Shown: piece by piece, positions 1 to 8,202 of the stretch | How the letters are laid out: each line of letters opens with the position of its first letter | How positions within the stretch are numbered: the stretch's first letter is position 1 | NCBI GenBank assembly: GCA_027080315.1 | Contig: JALWSI010000205.1 | Span: 1-12,845, forward strand | DNA: 12,845 nt | Direction: 5' to 3' | Source of the DNA: a bacterium | GTDB taxonomy: Bacteria; Thermosulfidibacterota; Thermosulfidibacteria; Thermosulfidibacterales; JALWSI01 | The notes under the pieces: model-generated | The model's input: the letters and a program-made list of their open reading frames with translations, nothing else | Told to the model about the DNA's origin: nothing | Databases searched by the model: none | Program-made: the position numbers and the translations under genes

Positions 1-1061
1 CAGTAGTCTATTGTGGGCTCAAAACAGGCCGGGGTCTTCTTGGTGATGTCGTTGGGAATCTCGTCCAAGGTGTAACCCACCGCCAGCTTAGCGGCGATCT
101 TGGCAATGGGAAATCCCGTGGCTTTGGAGGCCAAAGCCGAAGAGCGGGAGACCCTTGGATTCATCTCAATCACAACCATCTCCCCGTTCTCGGGGTTGAT
201 GGCAAACTGGATGTTAGAGCCCCCTGTCTCCACCCCGATCTCCCGGATGATGGCCAAAGAGGCGTCTCTCATGAGCTGGTACTCCTTGTCGGTGAGGGTC
301 TGGGCAGGGGCCACGGTGATGGAGTCTCCTGTGTGGATGCCCATTGGATCAAGGTTCTCAATGGAGCAGATGATCACCACGTTGTCCTTCAGGTCCCGCA
401 TCACCTCAAGCTCAAACTCCTTCCATCCCTTAACCGAGCGCTCAATGAGGATCTCGTTGGAGGGAGAGGCTGAGAGGCCCCACTCCACGCACCTCTCAAA
501 CTCCTCGCTGTTGTAGGCCATGCCCCCACCTGTGCCTCCCAGAGTGAAGGAGGGGCGTATGATCACAGGGAATCCGATCTCTTGCACTATTCTTTTGGCC
601 TCTGCCATGGAATGGGCATAGCCGCTGGGTGGCACCTGAAGACCGATCTTGCTCATGGCTGCCTTGAACATCTCCCTGTCTTCAGCCTTCTTGATGGCGT
701 GCAGCTTTGCCCCGATGAGCTCAACTCCGTACTTGTCCAGCACACCGCCCTCTGCAAGGGCCACGGCGGTGTTCAGAGCCGTCTGTCCCCCAAGGGTGGG
801 AAGCAACGCCTGGGGACGCTCCTTCTCAATCACCTTTGCAACTGTGTCAGGGGTGATGGGTTCAACGTAGGTTCTGTGGGCCATTTCTGGATCGGTCATG
901 ATGGTGGCAGGATTACTGTTCACCAATACCACGGTGAAACCGTCCTCTTTCAGAACCTTGCAGGCCTGGGTGCCAGAGTAATCAAACTCGCACGCCTGGC
1001 CAATCACAATGGGTCCTGAACCTATGATCAGAATCTTCTCAATATCGGTGCGTCGGGGCAT
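1..1061 (-). CDS. carB: Carbamoyl-phosphate synthase large subunit, N-terminal third (partial at window edge)
   Basis: CarB makes carbamoyl phosphate from bicarbonate, ATP and ammonia channelled from the glutaminase subunit CarA, feeding arginine and pyrimidine synthesis in the cytoplasm. The visible 353 residues start [10 protein letters not shown] and cover the preATP-grasp and first ATP-grasp (carboxyphosphate) domains. The match to the Escherichia coli protein is collinear: R129, R169, E215, N236, E299 and N301 fall at the E. coli positions. Recognisable blocks are [15 protein letters not shown] (16-30), a Gly-rich loop GGTGGG (175-180) and [12 protein letters not shown] (299-310). The gene runs off the left edge; the full protein should be about 1,070 residues. 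The ATG at 1061-1059 follows a strong GGAGGAG site (about 1070-1079) inside a possible hairpin. carA is not next door: the upstream neighbour is a divergent archease gene. The sequence is intact and the identification is very secure. Confidence 0.97.
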   Translation of the reverse strand, partial: MPRRTDIEKILIIGSGPIVIGQACEFDYSGTQACKVLKEDGFTVVLVNSNPATIMTDPEMAHRTYVEPITPDTVAKVIEKERPQALLPTLGGQTALNTAVALAEGGVLDKYGVELIGAKLHAIKKAEDREMFKAAMSKIGLQVPPSGYAHSMAEAKRIVQEIGFPVIIRPSFTLGGTGGGMAYNSEEFERCVEWGLSASPSNEILIERSVKGWKEFELEVMRDLKDNVVIICSIENLDPMGIHTGDSITVAPAQTLTDKEYQLMRDASLAIIREIGVETGGSNIQFAINPENGEMVVIEMNPRVSRSSALASKATGFPIAKIAAKLAVGYTLDEIPNDITKKTPACFEPTIDY

Positions 1062-1116
1062 TAACCCTTCTCCTCCTCCCTCATGCTTGAAGGGAGACTC
1101 TACCAGCAGAGGGTTA
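1062..1116 (-). promoter_or_regulatory. Nested hairpin in the carB 5' leader, enclosing the ribosome binding site
   Basis: On the minus (carB) strand, TAACCCT (1116-1110) can pair with AGGGTTA (1068-1062). Inside it, CTCCCT (1096-1091) can pair with AGGGAG (1081-1076). The outer stem ends at the base just before the carB ATG, and the GGAGGAG ribosome binding site lies in and beside the inner stem. The pairing is seen directly. A role in translational control of carB is inference, because purine-rich Shine-Dalgarno and pyrimidine-rich tracts can pair by chance. No known riboswitch consensus was recognised. Confidence 0.35.
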
Positions 1117-1177
1117 GCCCTTGCAAGAATGGAAGGGTAGTGAGAAAGGATGGCCTTGGCAAAAGGGAACGATCGTT

Positions 1178-1597
1178 ATGAGGGGCTTCAGGATATTTGG
1201 AACCACAGCAGACGAAGGCATGGAGCTATGGGGTGACAGCCTTGAAGAGCTGTTGGCCGCAGGGGTTGAGGGCTTTGTTGCCGTACTGCTGGGAGAGGAT
1301 TCTATTGTGAATCCCCGAGAGAGAAGGAGGCTGGTGGTCTCTGGAGAAGGCGAGGAAGAGCTGTTGGTGGCTATGGTGAACGAGCTTATCTTCTTCTTTG
1401 ACGCCCACAAATGGATTCCAAGCAGGGCAGAGGAGGTCCTATTGTCAGGGAAAGAGCTAAAGATGGTGGTGGTGGGAGAGGGGTATGATCCAGACCGCCA
1501 TCCCCCTGCCACGGGAGTGAAAGGGGCCACCTATCACCTTGCAGAGGTGTGGAGAGAGCATCGCCTATGGAAGGCTCGGCTCATCCTTGACCTGTAA
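1178..1597 (+). CDS. Archease family protein
   Basis: Archeases are small metal-binding proteins that promote guanylylation and multiple turnover of the RNA ligase RtcB, which acts in tRNA splicing and RNA repair. The 139 residues show the family plan: N-terminal FxxxTTADEGM (res 7-15) followed by an amphipathic GDSLEELLAAG segment, a central LLVAMVNELIFFFD helix (62-75), then GVKGATYH (113-120) and a C-terminal strand ending ILDL (136-139). D12, K115 and D138 sit where the family has its conserved Asp/Lys/Asp. The usual HTAD signature is TTAD here. I chose ATG 1178 because the family begins right there and AAAAGGGA (1161-1168) gives a ribosome binding site; an in-frame extension to 1121 has no homologous content. 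No rtcB lies in the window. It is divergent from carB and 94 bases ahead of pilB. Confidence 0.85.
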   Translation: MRGFRIFGTTADEGMELWGDSLEELLAAGVEGFVAVLLGEDSIVNPRERRRLVVSGEGEEELLVAMVNELIFFFDAHKWIPSRAEEVLLSGKELKMVVVGEGYDPDRHPPATGVKGATYHLAEVWREHRLWKARLILDL

Positions 1598-1615
1598 CCT
1601 CTTCAGAATTCCCCG

Positions 1616-1644
1616 TTGACAAGGCGGAACTGACACCCTAAAAG
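1616..1644 (+). promoter_or_regulatory. Candidate sigma-70-type promoter for the pilB-dapB operon
   Basis: A perfect TTGACA (1616-1621) is followed after 17 bases by TAAAAG (1639-1644), which matches the -10 consensus at four of six positions. It lies in the 94-base spacer between the archease stop and pilB and would start transcription near 1651, about 40 bases before the pilB ATG. No sigma-54 type GG/GC element was seen, although sigma-54 often drives pilus genes. The motif is seen directly; activity is inferred. Confidence 0.45.
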
Positions 1645-1691
1645 AGAATGTATAAAAAGCTGTTTTTTTGACCTGATCAGAAAGGGAACAG

Positions 1692-3455
1692 ATGCCCGAA
1701 ACCACGCTTCAAAACAAGACAAGAACCGCGGGGGAAGAGAGCTTCTCGTTCAGGCTTCGCATAGGCGATATCCTGATCAAACAGGGACTGGTAACGCCAG
1801 AGCAGGTTGAGGAGGCCTTAGACGTCCAGAAGAGTCTTCCCAAACGCCTGGGGGACATCCTGATAGACCTGGGAGCCATCTCCCGAGAGCAACTGGAAGA
1901 GGTTTTAAAGAACTACAACGCCACCTTGGAGGAGGTGTGGGGGGATCCATCTAGGGATATTGAGCTCTCTGACCTTGACCAAAGTCTGGCAAAGAGCTTT
2001 CCAGAGAAGCTGGCCAGGCTCTTCAAGGTGGTTCCCATCAAGAGAGAAGAGAACATCCTATACGTGGCATCTGCTGATCTTCTACCTGTCTCAAGCCTTG
2101 ACTACATCCGATTTGCCACTGGCTTCACCGTCACTGTGGTGCTCACCTCTGAGGACTTTGTTGAGAGCGCCCTTGAGTATCTCTACGGCTCAAGCTCTGA
2201 GGTCCTGAAGGAGATAATAGGGGAAGAGGAGGAGCACGAGGCGGTAGAGGTTATTGAAGATGAAGATGTCATAACAGACTCTTCAGAGGCGGACCTGGCC
2301 AACCAGGCCCCGGTGATCCGCCTTGTGAACTACATCATAAGCGACGCCCTCTCCAAAGGGGCCAGCGATATCCATATGGAGCCCTACGAGAAGCGTTTCA
2401 GGGTTAGATACCGTATAGACGGGGTTCTTCACGAGCAAATAGAGGTGCCTTTCCGCCTCAGGGATGCAGTGATCGCAAGAACAAAGATCCTCTCGCACAT
2501 GGACATAGTTGAGAGACGTCTCCCCCAGGACGGCAGGGCCAAAGTGAGAATAAAGGGTAGAGAGGCAGACCTTCGCGTCTCAACCATACCCACCATCTTC
2601 GGCGAAAAGGTGGTGCTTAGGATCTTGGAGAAGGCCAGCCTCACCTTTGACCTGAAACTCCTGGGCTTCAACGAAAAGCAGCTGGCCATGTTCAACGAGG
2701 CCATAGAGCGGCCTTACGGCATGGTGCTCATCACTGGACCCACCGGTTCTGGAAAAACAACCACCCTCTATTCCGCCCTATCCAAAATCAACAACCCGGA
2801 CATCAACATCATGACCATTGAGGATCCAGTGGAGTACAATTTTGAGGGAATAAACCAGATCCAGACCAAAGAGGATATCGGCCTCACCTTTGCCGCGGCC
2901 CTCCGCTCCTTTCTGAGGCAGGACCCCGACGTGATTCTGGTTGGAGAGATCAGGGATCTTGAGACCGCAGATATCGCCATCAAGGCCGCTTTAACCGGAC
3001 ACTTGGTCTTCTCCACCCTGCACACCAATGACGCTCCTTCAACGGTGACGAGGCTTGTGGACATGGGTGTGGAGCCCTTCTTGGTCTCCTCCTCGGTTCA
3101 CCTAGTTGTGGCCCAGAGGCTGGCAAGAAAGATTTGCAAGTACTGCAAAGAGGAGTACAGGGATCCTCCCCCTGAGCTTCTGGAGCGTCTGGGGATCACC
3201 ATGGAGGATGGTCCCTTCTACCACGGTAGAGGGTGTAGTCGCTGCAACCACACAGGCTACAAAGGAAGAATAGCCTTTTACGAGATAATGCCCGTATCCC
3301 CTGCCATTGGTAAGCTGATTGTGCAAAAAGCCTCGGCAGACCGGGTGTTTGAACAGGCCTTGGAAGAGGGCCTGGTCACGCTGAGGCAGAGTGGTATAGA
3401 GAAGATGAAAGAAGGAATAACCAGCCCAGAGGAGGTGCTGAGAGTAACCGTTTAG
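1692..3455 (+). CDS. pilB: Type IV pilus extension ATPase PilB (GspE/PilB family)
   Basis: PilB is the hexameric cytoplasmic motor that powers pilin polymerisation through the inner-membrane platform PilC. The 587 residues hold an N-terminal MshEN-type domain (about 20-165), an acidic linker (about 170-200), an N2-type domain with SDIHMEP (225-231), and the RecA-like core. The core has Walker A GPTGSGKT (349-356), Asp box TIEDPVEY (375-382), Walker B LVGEIRD (416-422) and His box GHLVFSTLHTND (436-447). Two CxxC pairs (C482/C485 and C515/C518) form the tetracysteine zinc site typical of PilB/GspE and absent from PilT. ATG 1692 follows AAAGGGAACAG. The N-terminus carries two copies of a 24-residue repeat matching the known cyclic-di-GMP motif. 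pilT follows after 21 bases, which favours a pilus role over a type II secretion role; no gsp or other pil genes are in view. Length is normal for the family. Confidence 0.95.
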   Translation: MPETTLQNKTRTAGEESFSFRLRIGDILIKQGLVTPEQVEEALDVQKSLPKRLGDILIDLGAISREQLEEVLKNYNATLEEVWGDPSRDIELSDLDQSLAKSFPEKLARLFKVVPIKREENILYVASADLLPVSSLDYIRFATGFTVTVVLTSEDFVESALEYLYGSSSEVLKEIIGEEEEHEAVEVIEDEDVITDSSEADLANQAPVIRLVNYIISDALSKGASDIHMEPYEKRFRVRYRIDGVLHEQIEVPFRLRDAVIARTKILSHMDIVERRLPQDGRAKVRIKGREADLRVSTIPTIFGEKVVLRILEKASLTFDLKLLGFNEKQLAMFNEAIERPYGMVLITGPTGSGKTTTLYSALSKINNPDINIMTIEDPVEYNFEGINQIQTKEDIGLTFAAALRSFLRQDPDVILVGEIRDLETADIAIKAALTGHLVFSTLHTNDAPSTVTRLVDMGVEPFLVSSSVHLVVAQRLARKICKYCKEEYRDPPPELLERLGITMEDGPFYHGRGCSRCNHTGYKGRIAFYEIMPVSPAIGKLIVQKASADRVFEQALEEGLVTLRQSGIEKMKEGITSPEEVLRVTV

Positions 3456-3465
3456 GAACCGGTGA

Positions 3466-3473
3466 GGGAGGAA
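3466..3473 (+). promoter_or_regulatory. Ribosome binding site fixing the pilT start
   Basis: GGGAGGAA lies three bases before ATG 3477-3479. A GTG five codons upstream (3462) is in frame, but it would place this strong site inside the coding region and has no comparable site of its own. The ATG is therefore preferred. Confidence 0.7.
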
Positions 3474-3476
3474 AGT

Positions 3477-4580
3477 ATGGTTTCTTTGGAAGATCTTTTG
3501 AGAGAGATGGAGGAGAAGAACGCCACGGACCTCCACATAACCACTGGCAACCCTCCAAGGATGAGGCTGCACGGAGAACTGATGCCCATGAAAGGAATAG
3601 AGCCTCTAACCCCCTCGGATACTCAAAGATTATGCTACAGCGTCATGTCCGATCTTCAGAAGAAGATATTTGAAGAGGAGCACGAGGTGGACTTCTCCTT
3701 TGGAATACAGGGTGTTGCCAGATTCAGGGCCAACGTGTTCAAGCAGAGAGGTGCCGTTGCCGGTACCTTTAGAAGGGTTCCCTACGAGGCCCTTCCCTTA
3801 GAAAAGCTGGGGCTCCCCCCGGTGGTAAACACCTTCATCTCAAAGTCCAAAGGCCTCATACTGGTCACAGGGCCCACCGGTTCTGGAAAGAGCACCACCT
3901 TGGCAGCAATCATTGATCGCATCAACGAGAGCTACTACAAACACATCATCACTATTGAAGACCCAATAGAGTACCTGCACGCCCACAAGAAGTGCTTGGT
4001 AAACCAGAGGGAGGTGCACTCTGACACCACATCCTTCGCTAGGGCCTTGCGCTTCGTGCTCAGGCAAGACCCAGACGTGGTGCTGGTGGGAGAGATGAGA
4101 GATTTAGAAAGTATGAGCGCAGCCCTCACCTTGGCAGAGACGGGACACCTCACCTTTGCCACCTTGCACACCAACTCAGCTGTTGAGACCATAAACCGAA
4201 TAATAGACGCCTTCCCCGCCCACCAACAGCCCCAGATAAGGGCCCAGCTCTCTTTCGTGATTGAGGGCATAGTCTGCCAACAACTGCTTCCAAGGGCCGA
4301 CAAGAGCGGATTGGTGCTGGCCTCAGAGGTTCTCATCCCCACCCCTGCCATAAGAAACCTGATCCGCGAAGAGAAGCTTCACCAGATCTACTCTGTTATG
4401 CAGGCCGGTCAGATACACCACGGTATGCAGACCATGAACCAATCCTTGGCAAGGCTCTACGAGAAGGGACTCATTGAGTACGAGGATGCGGTGGCTGCAT
4501 CTCCAAGACAGGAAGAGATCATAGGGATGTTGAGGAACATCACTCCCCAAACAAGTATGATGGGAGGTTTTGACAGGTGA
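3477..4580 (+). CDS. pilT: Type IV pilus retraction ATPase PilT
   Basis: PilT is the hexameric cytoplasmic ATPase that depolymerises type IV pili, giving twitching motility and DNA uptake. The 367 residues show a PAS-like N-terminal domain beginning LEDLLREMEEKNATDLH (4-20), Walker A GPTGSGKS (132-139), Asp box TIEDPIEY (159-166), Walker B LVGEMRD (203-209) and His box GHLTFATLHTN (223-233). They also show the diagnostic C-terminal AIRNLIRE (291-298), needed for retraction in studied PilTs, and GMQTMNQSL (316-324). The tetracysteine zinc site of PilB is missing, as expected. The stop codon overlaps the argH GTG by four bases (GTGA), so translation of pilT and argH is probably coupled. PilT paralogues such as PilU are possible, but the AIRNLIRE motif and the position after pilB favour PilT itself. 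Confidence 0.95.
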   Translation: MVSLEDLLREMEEKNATDLHITTGNPPRMRLHGELMPMKGIEPLTPSDTQRLCYSVMSDLQKKIFEEEHEVDFSFGIQGVARFRANVFKQRGAVAGTFRRVPYEALPLEKLGLPPVVNTFISKSKGLILVTGPTGSGKSTTLAAIIDRINESYYKHIITIEDPIEYLHAHKKCLVNQREVHSDTTSFARALRFVLRQDPDVVLVGEMRDLESMSAALTLAETGHLTFATLHTNSAVETINRIIDAFPAHQQPQIRAQLSFVIEGIVCQQLLPRADKSGLVLASEVLIPTPAIRNLIREEKLHQIYSVMQAGQIHHGMQTMNQSLARLYEKGLIEYEDAVAASPRQEEIIGMLRNITPQTSMMGGFDR

Positions 4581-5956
4581 CGAAGCTATGGGGAGGCAGG
4601 TTCTCTGAAGAGACCGACAAGCTGGTTGAGGAGTTCACCTCCTCTATCCAGTACGATCATCTCCTTTACAAAGAGGACATTGAGGGAAGCAGGGTCCACT
4701 GCAGGATGCTCATGCGTCAGGGCATAATCTCCCAAGAAGAGGGAGAGTCCATACTCAAAGGACTTGACGAGATTGAAGGGGAGATAGAACGAGGAGAGCT
4801 GCCCTTTACCCCCGAACTGGAAGACATCCATATGCACGTGGAACACAGGCTCAAAGAGAAGGTAGGCCCAGTTGGGGGCAAACTGCACACAGCAAGAAGC
4901 AGAAACGACCAGGTGGCATTAGATTTTCGGCTCTATCTGAGAAGAGAGGGAAAAGAACTGAGAGGGCTGCTGAGAGATATACAGAAAGTGCTGCTGGAGC
5001 AAGCCGAAGCCAACGTGGATCTCATCATGCCTGGCTTCACCCACCTGCAACACGCCCAACCCGTAAGGGTGGCCTTCCACCTTCTGGCCTATGTAGAGAT
5101 GTTCCAAAGGGACATAAGCCGCTTAGAGGACTGGCACAGGCGCACTGCCCTATCGCCCTTGGGCTCCTGTGCCCTTGCAGGTACCTCCTTTCCCATAGAC
5201 CGCCACTTTACCAGCAGAGAACTGGGCTTTGAGGGACCAACACGAAACGCCATGGACAGCGTCTCTGACAGGGATTTTGCCATGGAGATGCTCTCAATTC
5301 TCTCAATCATTGCCATACATCTGTCCCGGATGGCAGAGGAGATTGTGCTTTGGAGCAGCACCGAGTTCTCCTTCATAACCCTACCAGACGGCTTCTGCAC
5401 CGGCAGCAGCATAATGCCCCAAAAGAAGAATCCCGATGTTGCAGAGCTGGTAAGGGGCAAGACCGGCAGGGTGCTCGGGGCCATGGTGGCTCTCTTCACC
5501 ACCATGAAGGGGCTTCCCTTGGCCTACAACAGGGACATGCAGGAGGATAAGGAGCCCCTTTTAGACGCCTTAGAAACGGTGAAGGGTTCTTTGAAGGTTA
5601 TGACAGGGATGCTTAAGGGCACAAGGTTCAATAGAGAGGAGTTGGAGAGAAGAGCCAAAGAGGGGTTCACCACCGCCACAGACCTGGCGGACTACTTGGT
5701 GCGAAAGGGCGTTCCATTCAGAGACGCCCACGGCATTGTGGGGAGAATCGTGGCCCATTGTGTAAACCAGGGGCTGGAACTTGATCGGCTCTCCCTAAAA
5801 GAGCTCAAAGGGTTCTCTCCACTGATTGAGGAGGATGTGTTCAAGGTGCTGGGAGTGAAGGAGTCGGTGGATAGCAGGGACTCTTTCGGAGGAACCTCTA
5901 AGAGGGAGGTTGAGAGGGCTATAGCCTGGTGGAGGGAGGTGCTGGGTGAAGGATAG
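4577..5956 (+). CDS. argH: Argininosuccinate lyase
   Basis: ArgH splits argininosuccinate into arginine and fumarate, the last step of arginine synthesis, as a cytoplasmic homotetramer. The 459-residue length is typical. It begins TKLWGGRFSEETD after a GTG start. It contains HTARSRNDQVALD (104-116), MPGFTHLQHAQP (151-162) with the catalytic His region, and the fumarase/aspartase superfamily signature GSSIMPQKKNP (276-286) with the catalytic serine loop. The GTG overlaps the pilT stop. GGGAGG at 4562-4567 lies nine bases upstream, and no ATG in the first 40 codons would keep the conserved N-terminus. It overlaps the next gene by 11 bases, so it sits in the middle of the operon. Nothing looks truncated. 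Confidence 0.97.
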   Translation: MTKLWGGRFSEETDKLVEEFTSSIQYDHLLYKEDIEGSRVHCRMLMRQGIISQEEGESILKGLDEIEGEIERGELPFTPELEDIHMHVEHRLKEKVGPVGGKLHTARSRNDQVALDFRLYLRREGKELRGLLRDIQKVLLEQAEANVDLIMPGFTHLQHAQPVRVAFHLLAYVEMFQRDISRLEDWHRRTALSPLGSCALAGTSFPIDRHFTSRELGFEGPTRNAMDSVSDRDFAMEMLSILSIIAIHLSRMAEEIVLWSSTEFSFITLPDGFCTGSSIMPQKKNPDVAELVRGKTGRVLGAMVALFTTMKGLPLAYNRDMQEDKEPLLDALETVKGSLKVMTGMLKGTRFNREELERRAKEGFTTATDLADYLVRKGVPFRDAHGIVGRIVAHCVNQGLELDRLSLKELKGFSPLIEEDVFKVLGVKESVDSRDSFGGTSKREVERAIAWWREVLGEG

Positions 5957-6926
5957 GGGATTTACAAGTTTTTTTGTCATTTTAAGCGTTGCTCTACCTA
6001 TGGCTCTGTTATCAGGGTGCGGTCATAAGGCCCCTCCTCTGAAGCCGAAGCACAGGGTTCCTCAGCCTGCTGTTATTGAAGAGATTGCAGGAAGAGTCCA
6101 CGAGGTGAAGATCTCGTTCAGGTTGCCATCCAGGTATCTAAAAGGCGCAAAGATCAAGAGGGATTTAGGATACAAGGTGGAGAGGTGCCTGGTTGGAGAG
6201 TGCAAAAAGGTGGCCAAAGGTAAGGCATCGCCGGGATCCTTGGTTGTTGTGAGAGACAGAGGTGTCTCTCAGGGGATGCTGTACCAGTACAGAGTGGAGG
6301 TATGGGGCCGACACAAGGCTCCTCCCCAGGATGAGACCTTTCACTATGGCCCTCCCCCAGAGCCGCCTGGGGAGGTGGTAGCCACGGCCAAGGAGGGTGA
6401 GGTGGTCTTAACATGGAAAACCCCTACTCCTGGCTTGGGTTTCAGAATCTACAAGGCAGAGGATGGCAAACCCTTCTCCCTCATCAACCGCCAACCCCTT
6501 TTTGAAACGAGATACTCCGATACCAATGTGGTGAATGGAGAGACCTACAGCTACAAGCTCAGATCGGTAGCAAAGGTGGAAGGCGGACTCTTAGAGAGCG
6601 AATCCTCACAGGTTGTTAAGGCGACCCCTGTGGACACCACCCCTCCCGCCATTCCCGAGAGCCTCTCTGGGGCAGTGCTCAACGGAGTGGTCCATTTGGC
6701 CTGGGCTCCCAACACCGAGCCTGACCTTGCAGGATACAGGGTGTACCGCCGGGAGGGACGAGGAAAAAAGGTTCTGCTCACTCCAACACCGCTAACAGCC
6801 CCTGTGTTCAAGGATTCAGAGGTGAAGTTGAGACACAGGTATCTCTACTATGTGACCGCTGTGGACAAGAGTGGAAACGAGAGTCCAGCAGCGGTCTTCA
6901 GAATACGAATAAAGAAGGAGGAATGA
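5946..6926 (+). CDS. Lipoprotein with LptM-like N-terminus and fibronectin type III-like domains
   Basis: The first 24 residues are a lipoprotein signal: positive KDR, a hydrophobic stretch (9-22) and lipobox LSGC with the lipidated Cys at 25. There is no Asp at +2, so outer-membrane sorting is plausible. Directly after it, GCGHKAPPLKP (24-34) resembles the GCGQKGPLYLP-type motif of the small lipoprotein LptM (YifL), encoded beside dapF in E. coli. The rest (326 residues in total) has two fibronectin type III-like domains, about 135-228 and 229-325. Typical features are VVLTWKTP, FRIYKAED, YSYKLRSVA, then DTTPP, VHLAWAPNTEPDLAGYRVYR and YYVTAVDKSGNES. Residues 42-134 may be a third, degenerate copy containing a Cys pair (81, 86). 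The GTG start at 5946 overlaps argH and has GGAGGT upstream. The exact function is unknown; a comparable lipoprotein lies between argH and lysA in Geobacter-like genomes. Confidence 0.8.
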   Translation: MKDRGFTSFFVILSVALPMALLSGCGHKAPPLKPKHRVPQPAVIEEIAGRVHEVKISFRLPSRYLKGAKIKRDLGYKVERCLVGECKKVAKGKASPGSLVVVRDRGVSQGMLYQYRVEVWGRHKAPPQDETFHYGPPPEPPGEVVATAKEGEVVLTWKTPTPGLGFRIYKAEDGKPFSLINRQPLFETRYSDTNVVNGETYSYKLRSVAKVEGGLLESESSQVVKATPVDTTPPAIPESLSGAVLNGVVHLAWAPNTEPDLAGYRVYRREGRGKKVLLTPTPLTAPVFKDSEVKLRHRYLYYVTAVDKSGNESPAAVFRIRIKKEE

Positions 6927-6927
6927 A

Positions 6928-8202
6928 GTGACTGAGCTCCCATTTCATTACCAAAAGGGGGAACTCTACTGCGAATCCATGCCTGTGGATTCCATTGCCG
7001 AGGACGTGGGAACCCCCTTCTACCTCTACAGCTACGGGCACTTGGTTGAGAGGGTGAAGACCCTCAAGCAGGCCTTTTCAGAGGTTAACTTTCAGACCCA
7101 CTTTGCAGCCAAGGCCAACTCTAACATCTCAGTTCTGAGAATACTGGCCCTGGAAGGCTGTGGAATGGACGTTGTCTCTGCCGGAGAGATCTTCAGGTGC
7201 ATAAGGGCAGGGGCGGACCCCTCTTCCATTGTCTTTGCAGGGGTGGGAAAACAAGAGTGGGAGATGAGATACGCCTTAGAGCTGGGCATTGGCTGCTTCA
7301 ACATTGAGTCAGAGGCTGAGCTGGAGTTACTGGGCGCAGTTGCCAAAGATATGGGCAAGAGGGCCCCAATAGCGGTAAGGGTGAACCCAGATGTGGATCC
7401 CAAAACCCATCCCTACATCTCAACAGGGCTCAAGAAGAGCAAGTTTGGTCTTACACCTGAAAAGGCCAAGGCCCTCTACAAAAGGGCGATGGAGATGGAT
7501 TCTATAGAGATCGTTGGAATACACTGCCACATAGGCTCCCAGATAACCACTGTATCGCCCTTCAGAGACGCGGTAGAGAGGGTTATTGCTCTGGTTGTGG
7601 AGCTGCGTAAAGAAGGGATCACCATCAGAGACCTGGACATGGGAGGGGGTTTAGGCATCAGATACAAACACGAGACGCCCCCCACCCCCTTTGAGCTGGC
7701 AGAGGCGGTGGTGCCCATGGTGAAGGAGATTGGGCTCAACCTTCACATGGAGCCCGGACGGTGGATAAGCGGGAACTGCGGCGCTCTGATCACAAAGGTT
7801 CTCTTTGAGAAGAGGGGAGAGACAAAGAACTTTTTGGTGGTGGATGCCGCCATGAACGACCTTGCCCGTCCCAGCCTCTACGGCGCATACCACTCAATAA
7901 TGGCCTCACCCCTGCGGGAAGGAGATGGAGACGTGTGGGATGTGGTTGGTCCCATATGCGAGAGCGGAGACTTTCTGGCCCAGGAAAGAGAGCTACCCCC
8001 TGTTAAGCCAGGTGATCTCCTCGCCGTATGCTCTGCAGGGGCTTACGGATTCACCATGTCCTCAAACTACAACTCAAGATGCAGGGTTCCTGAGGTGTTG
8101 GTGAAGGGAGAGGGATATTGGCTCATCAGAGAGAGGGAAGAGTTTGAGGATCTAGTGAGGGGAGAGAGGATACCGCCTTTCCTGCTGGAAGAGGAAGAGT
8201 GA
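6928..8202 (+). CDS. lysA: Diaminopimelate decarboxylase
   Basis: LysA removes the D-carboxyl of meso-diaminopimelate to give L-lysine, using pyridoxal phosphate (fold type III, TIM barrel plus beta domain). In 424 residues the expected motifs are present: HFAAKANSN (58-66) with K62 binding the cofactor, HCHIGSQ (199-205), the phosphate-binding GGGLGI (239-244), EPGR (275-278), CESGD (344-348) with the catalytic Cys from the partner subunit, and AGAYGFTMSSNYN (370-382). The GTG start follows AAGGAGGA (6915-6922) with five bases of spacing. The overlapping ATG at 6923 hits a stop after two codons, so it is not the start. The gene begins one base after the lipoprotein stop, and its own stop overlaps the dapF ATG by one base. 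Confidence 0.97.
   Translation: MTELPFHYQKGELYCESMPVDSIAEDVGTPFYLYSYGHLVERVKTLKQAFSEVNFQTHFAAKANSNISVLRILALEGCGMDVVSAGEIFRCIRAGADPSSIVFAGVGKQEWEMRYALELGIGCFNIESEAELELLGAVAKDMGKRAPIAVRVNPDVDPKTHPYISTGLKKSKFGLTPEKAKALYKRAMEMDSIEIVGIHCHIGSQITTVSPFRDAVERVIALVVELRKEGITIRDLDMGGGLGIRYKHETPPTPFELAEAVVPMVKEIGLNLHMEPGRWISGNCGALITKVLFEKRGETKNFLVVDAAMNDLARPSLYGAYHSIMASPLREGDGDVWDVVGPICESGDFLAQERELPPVKPGDLLAVCSAGAYGFTMSSNYNSRCRVPEVLVKGEGYWLIREREEFEDLVRGERIPPFLLEEEE

Noticed and set aside
100-1019. Long open frames on the plus strand opposite carB
   Set aside because: They are antisense to a residue-by-residue match to carB and have no family resemblance of their own.
1654-1669. AAAAA-GCTG-TTTTTTT as a terminator after the archease gene
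   Set aside because: The stem would be A-T only with no G-C pairs, and it lies downstream of the likely pilB promoter, so it is more probably part of the pilB leader.
3462-3476. Upstream GTG start for pilT
   Set aside because: It would put the strong GGGAGGAA site inside the coding sequence; ATG 3477 has proper spacing and fits the family N-terminus.
2739-3889. A 17-base perfect direct repeat, CCCACCGGTTCTGGAAA, at 2739-2755 and 3873-3889
   Set aside because: It encodes the same Walker A residues in the homologous ATPases PilB and PilT, so it reflects shared ancestry and constraint, not a separate repeat element.
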